The notes beneath the pieces are model-generated. The model saw nothing but the letters and a program-made list of their open reading frames with translations, did no database searches and was not told the DNA's origin. From NCBI GenBank assembly GCA_947624755.1, contig CANQLQ010000142.1, positions 1 to 5,619 of the forward strand: a stretch of DNA of 5,619 bases, written 5' to 3'. Position numbers and translations under genes: made by a program. This document shows positions 1 to 5,597 of this stretch, piece by piece; the stretch's first letter is position 1; each line of letters opens with the position of its first letter. The stretch comes from an uncultured Clostridia bacterium. GTDB lineage: Bacteria; Bacillota; Clostridia; Oscillospirales; Acutalibacteraceae.

Positions 1-7
1 GTGCAGA

Positions 8-107
8 TTGCGCCGCCGAATTTTTTGTCAGATTGTCAAAAGCGACGCAGGAATACTGACGTATTTCAAGGAGCTTTGGGCAAAAACGACGGAAAATATC
101 GGTGCAA
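8..107. repeat. 100-nt imperfect foldback element, probably part of a dispersed repeat
   Basis: The stretch folds on itself almost end to end. Bases 8-15 (TTGCGCCG) pair with 100-107 (CGGTGCAA) with one G-T pair. Bases 21-29 pair with 88-96. Bases 33-43 pair with 73-83 with one mismatch. AATAC at 52-56 closes on GTATT at 61-65 around a TGAC tip. No convincing reading frame or ribosome binding site is present. Its outer right side runs into two copies of a 22-nt repeat (132-153 and 165-186). It could be a MITE-like element or a structured RNA on either strand; the sequence alone does not decide. The element may begin before the window, so its true left edge is unknown. Confidence 0.6.
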
Positions 108-131
108 GATGCGCGTTCAGCCGGCAGGTGT

Positions 132-153
132 GATTTATTCAGTGGTTCCTTAA
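132..153 (-). repeat. 22-nt dispersed repeat, copy 1
   Basis: Read on the minus strand this is a TTAAGGAACCACTGAATAAA-type sequence. It matches copy 2 (165-186) at 19 of 22 positions, in the same orientation and starting 33 nt away. It joins the foldback at 8-107 to the T-box region. Confidence 0.6.
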
Positions 154-164
154 GCCTTATGCGT

Positions 165-186
165 GATTTAATCAGAGATTCCTTAA
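165..186 (-). repeat. 22-nt dispersed repeat, copy 2
   Basis: Read on the minus strand it begins TTAAGGAATCTCTGATTAAA. It matches the copy at 455-476, which is in the opposite orientation, at 20 of 22 positions. It lies 24 nt past the U-tract of the T-box terminator, so the T-box sits between two inverted copies. Confidence 0.7.
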
Positions 187-209
187 TATGAGTCTCTTTC
201 AGGCAACAT

Positions 210-256
210 AAAAAACGCCACTCCCCCCAAAGCACAGACTAAGGGGTGAAGCGACG
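210..256 (-). terminator. Rho-independent terminator of the T-box leader
   Basis: On the minus strand CGTCGCTTCACCCC (256-243) pairs with GGGGGGAGTGGCG (228-216), with G-T pairs and one bulge, across a 14-nt loop. Six T residues (215-210) follow directly. The 5' arm is shared with the antiterminator, as expected for a T-box. Confidence 0.88.
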
Positions 257-441
257 CTCCACGGTACCACCCTGATTGAGCGCAAAAAACAAATTGCGCC
301 CCGCTTTTTGCCTTAACGCGGCTAACGGACTTTCGCCGGCTCGTGAATGTCTTCACCGATATTGTTTTCGCAGGATAATTTCAGCTTTCATATCCCTCTC
401 TGGGCGGCAATATCGGTTACTCTTTTCAGTCTTTGCCTTTA
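210..441 (-). promoter_or_regulatory. T-box riboswitch leader, predicted aspartate (GAC) specifier
   Basis: On the minus strand this is a complete T-box leader, which senses uncharged tRNA and controls transcription termination. The T-box sequence AGGGTGGTACCGTGGA is at 258-273. Its GGGTG can pair with the CACCC in the 5' arm of the terminator to make the antiterminator. Stem I has a perfect 10-bp helix, ACCGATATTG (408-417) with CAATATCGGT (355-364). Above it are an AGAGAGGGATA segment and a GCTGAAA loop, and below it GAGTA on the 5' side. The 3' side of the specifier loop reads GAAGACA between that helix and a TGAA/TTCA base pairing, which puts the specifier codon at 349-351 as GAC (Asp) followed by A. 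T-boxes of this type usually precede aspS, hisS-aspS or asparagine/aspartate genes. No such gene follows before the left edge of the window, so the target is either outside it or lost. Confidence 0.92.
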
Positions 442-445
442 ATTT

Positions 446-474
446 ATTTTATTGTTAAGGAAGCTCCGATTAAA
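446..474 (-). promoter_or_regulatory. candidate promoter of the T-box leader
   Basis: On the minus strand a weak -35-like TTTAAT (474-469) lies 17 nt before a good -10-like TAAAAT (451-446). This would start transcription a few bases before stem I of the T-box, which is the right place. The -35 half falls inside the 22-nt repeat at 455-476. The -35 match is poor, so this is a suggestion based on position and spacing. Confidence 0.35.
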
Positions 475-476
475 TC
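455..476 (+). repeat. 22-nt dispersed repeat, copy 3 (inverted relative to copy 2)
   Basis: It begins TTAAGGAAGCTCCGATTAAA on the plus strand. It is 20/22 identical to the reverse complement of 165-186 and 19/22 identical to the copy at 5576-5597. It borders the 5' end of the T-box leader. Confidence 0.7.
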
Positions 477-510
477 TAATGCTCAGATTGATTAGCAAAT
501 TTTTCGGCAC

Positions 511-561
511 GCATCGCCTACACGAGTTACGCGGCGGGCATCGCCCGCAGGAGTTACGCGG
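511..561. repeat. two-unit tandem repeat, period 27 nt, with a GC-rich hairpin
   Basis: GCATCGCCTACACGAGTTAC... (511-534) recurs at 538-561 as GCATCGCCCGCAGGAGTTAC..., with 21 of 24 positions identical. At the junction, GCGGGC (534-539) and GCCCGC (543-548) form a perfect 6-bp hairpin with a 3-nt loop. The GC content is much higher than in the AT-rich flanks. No coding sense is seen. It is probably intergenic repeat DNA. Confidence 0.6.
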
Positions 562-731
562 GATAGAAATTATATAAAATTATAATTTTACACCGCGAAA
601 ACACTTTGTCATTAATTTGGAAGTATTTTTTATATTCCAAAAATCTAAGTCAATACTTTGTGTATTGCCGAGTATTTTGGCAAAGTATTGCGCAATATTT
701 GCAAGAAAAATGGATATTAAGCCCTAAACTT
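562..731. other. AT-rich non-coding stretch with two inverted repeats
   Basis: No gene is seen here. TTGGAA (617-622) and TTCCAA (635-640) frame a small AT hairpin. CAATACTTTG (651-660) and CAAAGTATTG (681-690) form a perfect 10-bp inverted repeat around a 20-nt loop, followed by the palindrome ATTGCGCAAT (686-695). The motif AGTATT or its complement AATACT recurs four times between 622 and 689. None of the hairpins is followed by a clear T-tract, so they are not called terminators of mgsA. Confidence 0.5.
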
Positions 732-753
732 GATTCAACCGGTGATTCCCTAA
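732..753 (-). repeat. 22-nt dispersed repeat, divergent copy 4
   Basis: GATTCAACCGGTGATTCCCT... (plus strand) matches the copy at 165-186 at 17 of 22 positions, in the same orientation. It begins 6 nt past the mgsA stop codon. It is more diverged than the other copies, so membership is likely but not certain. Confidence 0.45.
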
Positions 754-759
754 ATTTCT

Positions 760-1161
760 TTATTTCGGATTAACAATATCTCGCCAGTCAAGATCGCCGT
801 TTTCAAGCGAATGAATAAGCGCTTCACTTGTTGCTATATTGGTTCCAAAAGGAATATTGTGAACGTCACAAAGACGCATAAGGTTAGCTTCGTTCGGTTC
901 ATTAGGCTTTGCATTGAGCGGATCGCGGAAAAACAACAAAAGGTCAATTTCGTTGCAGGCTATCCTTGACGCTATTTGTTCGTCTCCCCCCTGACTTCCG
1001 GCAAGGAATCTTGTAACCTCAAGTCCCGTCGCTTCGGCGACAAGGTTACCGGTTGTTCCTGTTGCACAGATGTTATGCTTGCTGAGAGTTCCGCAATATG
1101 CAATGCAAAACTGGATCATGAGCTCTTTTTTTGCATCGTGAGCAATTAGTGCGATGTTCAT
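760..1161 (-). CDS. mgsA: methylglyoxal synthase (active-site variant)
   Basis: 133-residue cytosolic protein of the methylglyoxal synthase family. This enzyme converts dihydroxyacetone phosphate to methylglyoxal and phosphate, bypassing lower glycolysis. Visible family signatures are IALIAHD (residues 3-9), the phosphate-binding TGTTGN (34-39), GGDEQ (58-62) with the catalytic Asp at 60, FFRDPLNA (77-84), and RLCDVHNIP (96-104). Length is typical of Firmicute members. The ATG at 1161 is supported by AAGGAG (1176-1171) with a 9-nt spacer. By alignment from memory with the E. coli enzyme, His98 and Asp101 are Asn87 and Asn90 here, and Ser65 is Ala54, so activity may be altered. It lies 134 nt after the minD-like gene, a gap big enough for its own promoter. 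The gene often follows the mre/min cluster in Clostridia. The family call is secure; full activity is not. Confidence 0.93.
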   Translation of the reverse strand: MNIALIAHDAKKELMIQFCIAYCGTLSKHNICATGTTGNLVAEATGLEVTRFLAGSQGGDEQIASRIACNEIDLLLFFRDPLNAKPNEPNEANLMRLCDVHNIPFGTNIATSEALIHSLENGDLDWRDIVNPK

Positions 1162-1214
1162 ATAAATTTTCTCCTTAATAGTTCAATAGTAAGTTACATA
1201 GAAAATAATAGCAA

Positions 1215-1220
1215 ATTATA
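1215..1220 (-). promoter_or_regulatory. possible -10 box upstream of mgsA
   Basis: A perfect TATAAT lies on the minus strand in the 134-nt gap between the minD-like gene and mgsA. No good -35 hexamer is found 16-18 nt before it, and the surroundings are AT-rich, so chance is a real alternative. Confidence 0.3.
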
Positions 1221-1295
1221 TAGGATTTTGCAAGTGTTTATACGAAAAAGTAAAAATTCCTAAAAAAACTCTTGCTAACCCGGACGTCATTGTCC

Positions 1296-2012
1296 TTAAA
1301 AATAGAGAAAAATGCTTTCCCCCTCGATTCTTGAAGCTATATTATTAAAGGCTCTGTATGAAACCTGCCCTCTTTTGTAAATACTTCCGCCCATAGTGCT
1401 GTGGAGGATTTTATCGTCCTCGGGAACAACACCGATAAGCTGAACTTCTGTTTTGTCGATTACGGTGTCAATGTCAAGAATTTTTCTTCGCCTAAGCTCC
1501 GACTTCTTTAAACGGTTTATAATAAGACGAACGTCCGTAACGCTATACTTTCTCATTTCATCCGCCGCAGCGCAGGCGCTTCTTACACAAACCGGGTCGG
1601 GCGTTGAAACAACGATGCCCCTGTCAGAGACATTGCACGCAAGAATAAAACCAAGGTCAACTCCTGCCGGAGAATCAAGAAATATGTAATCGAACCTTTC
1701 GTCAAGAACGCTTAAAAGCCATTTCATTTTTACAACCGAAACGCCGTTGTAGCTTTTTGGGCAGGTCATCATCGAAACACCGTCGGCGTTGTAAATTGCA
1801 TTTTCGGCGTCGCATCTTTTTAAAATGACATCACCCCAGTTATATACAATTTCTTCTCCTACTCCCAAAAACATATCAATACTGCAAAGCGTATCGCAGT
1901 CAATGATAAGAACGCTTTTTCCTCTTTTTGCCAAAGCCTTTGCAAGCCCTACGGTAACAGATGACTTTCCTACACCGCCTTTACCTGATGCAACAACAAT
2001 TTTTTTTGCCAT
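1296..2012 (-). CDS. minD: MinD-like ParA-family ATPase lacking the usual C-terminal membrane helix
   Basis: 238-residue deviant Walker A ATPase of the MinD/ParA family. Starting at MAKK, KGGVGKSS covers residues 11-18 with signature Lys11 and Lys16. IIDCD (36-40) supplies the two switch aspartates. LDSPAG (112-117) is the Walker B region. IGVVPEDD and a final SRIEGE follow the MinD pattern (VGVIPED, ERLLGEE). MinD dimers bind the membrane with ATP and recruit MinC to block FtsZ rings away from midcell. Here the protein ends seven residues after GE, so the Lys/Phe-rich amphipathic helix of about 10 residues that anchors typical MinD is absent. Neither minC nor minE is adjacent. The start at 2012 is chosen because AAGGAG lies 9 nt upstream; an earlier ATG at 2039 overlaps the PBP stop and has no ribosome binding site. 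The gene is 23 nt after the PBP gene, so it is likely co-transcribed. A non-Min positioning ATPase is possible. Confidence 0.85.
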   Translation of the reverse strand: MAKKIVVASGKGGVGKSSVTVGLAKALAKRGKSVLIIDCDTLCSIDMFLGVGEEIVYNWGDVILKRCDAENAIYNADGVSMMTCPKSYNGVSVVKMKWLLSVLDERFDYIFLDSPAGVDLGFILACNVSDRGIVVSTPDPVCVRSACAAADEMRKYSVTDVRLIINRLKKSELRRRKILDIDTVIDKTEVQLIGVVPEDDKILHSTMGGSIYKRGQVSYRAFNNIASRIEGESIFLYF

Positions 2013-2035
2013 AGGAACATTCTCCTTAATAAAAC

Positions 2036-4063
2036 TCATTCAATAAGCAAATTTTCATTTTGTGTTGTTTCATTTTTTTCAGTCTTTGAAAAATAATATT
2101 CCATAATTGCCGACGCTACCGGTGCTGTCGAGCCGCCGCTGCCCGCACCCTCAATAACAACCGAAATTGCTATCTGAGGATCTTCATAAGGAGCGAAGGT
2201 AATAATAAGACCGTTATAAGTATCGACCTTTTTTCCGTTTATCCTTTTTTCAACCGTTGTTGTACCTGTCTTGGCAGCAACCTTCACGGGTACTTTTGAA
2301 AAATCGGCATAGCTTTTTGTGCCGACAAGAAGCATTCCGCTGTGGACAAGATCCCAATTTGAATTTTTGAAATTAGCCTTTGAAAGCACCTGATTTTCTT
2401 CTTTGAGAAGTGTTTTGGAATAATCGGAAGTTTTTATCGTTTTTACAAAATGAGCTTTATAGCGTATGCCTTTGTTTGCAATTGTCGAAGCATATGAACA
2501 AAGCTGTATCGGCGTAAAAAGGTTATCACCGTGACCGATGCCCGCCTGAATTGTAAGTCCGGGCGTCCAGATTTCGCCTTTTGAAACTCTGTGGTTGACC
2601 GTATCCACAGTTCCTTCATTTTCGGTAAGCTCAATACCCGTTTTTTCTCCAAGACCAAACATTGTGAAATAATTGTTCAGCTTTTCAATTCCCAAAAGCC
2701 TTGCCGTTTCATAAAAGAATACGTTGCAGCTATGATAAAGCGCATTTACAACATTCTGTGCGCCGTGACGTCCGGTACACCCGGGCTGATAGTCGCTGTA
2801 GTATTTATATATACCGTTACAGTAAACCACCGAATCTTTGGTAATGATTCCTTCTTCAAGTCCCGCCATTGCAACCGCCGGCTTAATGGTTGAACCGGGA
2901 GTATATGTACTTCTCAGCGCTCTGTTCCACAAAGGCTTGGACTTGTCCTCGTTTAGAGCTTCATAATCTTCGGCATAGGTTGAAAGATTATAAGTAGGAT
3001 AACTTGCGCAGGCAAGAATCGAGTTCGTTTTGGTGTCCATAACAACGACCGCACCGGAAGTTACGTTTGCCCTTGTTACTTTTTGCTCGTCAATAAGCTT
3101 TTCAAGCGCGTCTTGTGCAACCTTTTGAATGTTCTTGTCGATTGTAAGAACAACCGCAGCGCCTGCGACAGGCTCTTTTACCCAAGTTTCGGTTTTGTTG
3201 CCCACAGAGTCAATGGTAATATTTTTGATTCCCGGCGTTCCTCTCAGATATGATTCAAGCGTATATTCAAGTCCGCTTTTTCCTATCATATCATTCATTG
3301 AATAACCGTTTTCCTTGTTTTGCTCATACTCTTCCTGATTTATTGAACCGACAACACCGATTATGTGCGGAGCAATAGTTCCGTCGGTATATACACGCTC
3401 TGACTGGATATCAACGTCAACACCGATATAAATGTTGCTGTTTTCCTTGATTACGCCGACAACGCTGTCCGAAACATCTTTTCCAAAAGTGTATGGCGTT
3501 GAAGAATTGAAGCCGTCTTTTCTCATTGAGTAATAGACCGAAGCGATATTTCTTGCGTCTTTAACTGAATAATCTTCAAGCTTATATCGCTCTACTAATG
3601 CATCAAAGCAGTTTTCAACGCTTGCATAATAGTTAAGGTCAAGAAAAGCCGAGGATTTAAGGTATGAAATTTCATTAGGTTTTTCTTCGTCAAAGACAAG
3701 CTTTCCTTTTTTGACAATTATCGGAAGCTCGTCTTCCCATGAAAGCTTATGCTTACTGAAAAGCTTGATAAGCTCATAAAGAACCTTGTTTCTGCCCTCG
3801 GCGTCGCTTCCCGGAGGGAAGGTCAGATAGTCAATTATTATTGCGTTGACCTGTTTATTGGTTGCAAGCGGATATCCGTTGCAGTCATATATCTCGCCTC
3901 TTGCCGGACTTACCTGTATATCGACGCTTGTCACAGCGGCGTTTCTTTGCTCTTCTGCTTCAAAAACCTGAATATCAAAAAGATTTATAAGAAAAACAAG
4001 AAACACGGCAACGATAATTACGGTTATAAATCTGCCTCTTCTTTTGGAATTATTGTCTTTCAC
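2036..4063 (-). CDS. mrdA: class B penicillin-binding protein, elongasome transpeptidase (PBP2/MrdA type)
   Basis: 675-residue membrane-anchored D,D-transpeptidase that cross-links peptidoglycan. A basic N-terminus (KRRGR, 7-11) precedes one transmembrane helix at about 12-29, leaving the rest outside the cell. The dimerisation domain opens with the PARGEIYD motif just after the membrane. The catalytic domain has all three motifs: STIK (nucleophile Ser391, Lys394), SCN (Ser445, Asn447) and KTGT (598-601). No PASTA repeats follow, so it is less like SpoVD or PBP2x and more like PBP2/MrdA, in keeping with its place right after mreCD. It would work with a SEDS glycosyltransferase such as RodA, which is not in this window. 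The start is GTG (4063), supported by AAGGGGGG with 7 nt spacing. The gaps are 40 nt to mreD and 23 nt to the minD-like gene. Confidence 0.93.
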   Translation of the reverse strand: MKDNNSKRRGRFITVIIVAVFLVFLINLFDIQVFEAEEQRNAAVTSVDIQVSPARGEIYDCNGYPLATNKQVNAIIIDYLTFPPGSDAEGRNKVLYELIKLFSKHKLSWEDELPIIVKKGKLVFDEEKPNEISYLKSSAFLDLNYYASVENCFDALVERYKLEDYSVKDARNIASVYYSMRKDGFNSSTPYTFGKDVSDSVVGVIKENSNIYIGVDVDIQSERVYTDGTIAPHIIGVVGSINQEEYEQNKENGYSMNDMIGKSGLEYTLESYLRGTPGIKNITIDSVGNKTETWVKEPVAGAAVVLTIDKNIQKVAQDALEKLIDEQKVTRANVTSGAVVVMDTKTNSILACASYPTYNLSTYAEDYEALNEDKSKPLWNRALRSTYTPGSTIKPAVAMAGLEEGIITKDSVVYCNGIYKYYSDYQPGCTGRHGAQNVVNALYHSCNVFFYETARLLGIEKLNNYFTMFGLGEKTGIELTENEGTVDTVNHRVSKGEIWTPGLTIQAGIGHGDNLFTPIQLCSYASTIANKGIRYKAHFVKTIKTSDYSKTLLKEENQVLSKANFKNSNWDLVHSGMLLVGTKSYADFSKVPVKVAAKTGTTTVEKRINGKKVDTYNGLIITFAPYEDPQIAISVVIEGAGSGGSTAPVASAIMEYYFSKTEKNETTQNENLLIE

Positions 4064-4103
4064 GCTGCCGCCCCCCTTATTTTAAAATTGAAGCAAATTA
4101 AAT

Positions 4104-4643
4104 TTAATAGTTAATTCGTTTTTTCTCGGTTTCGGTTTTTTTTGAAATCCATTTTACAAGATAGTAATAAATGAAAGTATACAAAACCGTATAAACAAAG
4201 GAAGTAAAGTAATATCTGAAATAAACATAAATGCTCATATCATAATTTTTTATAAGTATAAAGAAAATCCAATAAAGAATACTGCACACAAAAGATGCCG
4301 CCGCAGTCAAAAGAAGCACAGAGTAGATATTGTTCCTCATTTCAAACGTGATAAGAAGTGAACACGCAAAAGCCGTAACAGCAAGAAAAACCGAGAAAAA
4401 TCCGTCAACCGAAACGCTCACCATATCCCACATTATTCCGGCAAAAGCACCAATGAAAAGCGAAACAATACTTTTTTCATAAACCGCTATACTCACAACG
4501 AGGGGAATAAGCAGCATTGCGTGAATCCCGCTCGGAGAAAACACAGCTCCTTTTGTATTTTGAAGTGAAGCTGTAATTATAATAATCAGAACAAAAGCCG
4601 CTCTTCTAAGCCAAAGCCTATTAATTTTCAATTTCAGCTTCAT
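4104..4643 (-). CDS. mreD: rod shape-determining membrane protein MreD
   Basis: 179-residue, very hydrophobic integral membrane protein with a basic start (KLKLKINRLWLRR, residues 2-14) and about five to six transmembrane helices spread over residues 15-165. It ends in a charged, lysine-rich tail (KWISKKTETEKKR). MreD is the membrane partner of MreC in the elongasome. Sequence conservation in the family is low, so the call rests on length, topology, the GAFAGIMWDMVS segment (a common MreD-type G-x-x-x-D pattern in an early helix) and position between mreC and the PBP gene. The ATG at 4643 is chosen over a GTG one codon earlier, because the AAGGAA ribosome binding site runs straight into that GTG. 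The gap to mreC is 24 nt. Confidence 0.88.
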   Translation of the reverse strand: MKLKLKINRLWLRRAAFVLIIIITASLQNTKGAVFSPSGIHAMLLIPLVVSIAVYEKSIVSLFIGAFAGIMWDMVSVSVDGFFSVFLAVTAFACSLLITFEMRNNIYSVLLLTAAASFVCSILYWIFFILIKNYDMSIYVYFRYYFTSFVYTVLYTFIYYYLVKWISKKTETEKKRINY

Positions 4644-4667
4644 CACTTCCTTAGTTTTATATCAATA

Positions 4668-5528
4668 TCAGTCATCAATAATTTTTTCGATTCCCTGTCC
4701 TTTGAATGATGTAATAACAAATACATCTTCAATTTTGTCAAAATCAGCGCCGGGTGTGATAACAGCATAGCTTGAAAAATCACGTTCATTTCTTTGCACT
4801 CTGGAAATTGTTCCTATAATAAGTCCTTTCGGATAAACGCCGCCTATTCCCGACGTAAGAACAAGGCCGCCCGGAGAAACAGAGGTTGTCCTTTCAAGGC
4901 CGGCAAGAATACATTTTCCGTTTTCCGACTGTTCTACGTTTGAGGTAACATAAGCCGTTTCCCTCGTTGCGCTTTCAATTGCGCTTACGTTTACCGAAGG
5001 GTTGAGAATAGTCGTAACAACGCTATAGGACTCATTGACTTTTTTTACAACGCCGACAAGGTAACTGCCGTAAACAACAGGGTCTCCCGCCGAAACGTCG
5101 TCAGTTGAGCCTTTGTCAATAATTAAAGAAGAAAAAACATCTGAATTGTCAGTACCGATAATGTTTGCCGGCTCGAGAGCAAAGTCTGGATTTTCCTCTT
5201 TTATATCGAGCATTTGTTCATATGAATCAATTTTATGTTTGATTTCGTTATAATCCGCAAGCTGGCTTTCATATTCGGCAATTTGTATTTTCAGTCTTTC
5301 ATTTTCGTTTCTGTATGAACCTGCCGAAGCGAACGAGGAAGTGAACCAATTGAACTTTTCGGCAATTTTGCCCGAAAGCTTCTGAACAGGACTTAAAATT
5401 GTTCCGACAATGGTTGACGAAGGTGAAATTGAGTTATCGGTAACCACCGCAATAATTGTTCCCGCAAGCAAAGCGCAGATTACAAAAATAAACACTTTTA
5501 GCTGAGCACTTTTAAAAAACTGTCGCAT
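4668..5528 (-). CDS. mreC: rod shape-determining protein MreC
   Basis: 286-residue bitopic membrane protein. A short N-terminus is followed by one transmembrane helix (about 10-30). A coiled coil at about 71-110, rich in Glu, Lys, Ile and Leu, is where MreC dimerises. The rest is the double beta-barrel domain, with IIDKGSTDDVSAGDPVVYG and, near the end, TSGIGGVYPKGLIIGT, both hallmark MreC segments. MreC scaffolds the elongasome outside the membrane and activates the class B PBP encoded two genes downstream. Length is normal. The ATG at 5528 starts just before the membrane helix, but its ribosome binding site is weak (GTGGAA). Only 91 nt upstream are visible; mreB, the usual preceding gene, is not among them, and a 22-nt repeat copy lies there instead. 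Confidence 0.95.
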   Translation of the reverse strand: MRQFFKSAQLKVFIFVICALLAGTIIAVVTDNSISPSSTIVGTILSPVQKLSGKIAEKFNWFTSSFASAGSYRNENERLKIQIAEYESQLADYNEIKHKIDSYEQMLDIKEENPDFALEPANIIGTDNSDVFSSLIIDKGSTDDVSAGDPVVYGSYLVGVVKKVNESYSVVTTILNPSVNVSAIESATRETAYVTSNVEQSENGKCILAGLERTTSVSPGGLVLTSGIGGVYPKGLIIGTISRVQRNERDFSSYAVITPGADFDKIEDVFVITSFKGQGIEKIIDD

Positions 5529-5575
5529 TTATATTCCACAAAGCGCATTGCGCCTTTCCTTTCACAAACTTAAAA

Positions 5576-5597
5576 CTAAGGAAGCTCTGATTAATTC
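5576..5597 (+). repeat. 22-nt dispersed repeat, copy 5, upstream of mreC
   Basis: It contains AAGGAAGCTCTGATTAA on the plus strand and is 19/22 identical to 455-476 in the same orientation. It is followed by a near-palindrome, AATTCAGGGTGCCCTAATT (5593-5611), and the window then ends, so a longer element may continue to the right. Confidence 0.65.

Noticed and set aside
276..458. 60-residue plus-strand reading frame
   Set aside because: It is antisense to the T-box leader, has no ribosome binding site and no recognisable family.
511..561. CRISPR array
   Set aside because: There are only two imperfect units, separated by 3 nt with no spacer between them, and no cas genes.
1262..1295. Terminator after the minD-like gene
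   Set aside because: The stem GGAC/GTCC is only 4 bp and the T-tract begins about 13 nt later, so it is too weak to call.
1262..1330. Frameshift hiding the MinD membrane helix
   Set aside because: The neighbouring frame past the last motif reads GKHFSLFLRTM and continues without the expected Lys-rich amphipathic pattern, so there is no convincing lost C-terminus.
2013..2039. Earlier ATG for the minD-like gene, adding nine residues
   Set aside because: It overlaps the PBP stop, has no ribosome binding site, and the added residues contain the AAGGAG that serves the MAKK start.
1453..4114. Several plus-strand frames (1453-1689, 1825-2046, 2591-2893, 3749-4114) and a minus-strand frame at 2443-2658
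   Set aside because: They lie inside the minD-like or PBP genes in other frames; the genes they overlap have clear family motifs and ribosome binding sites.
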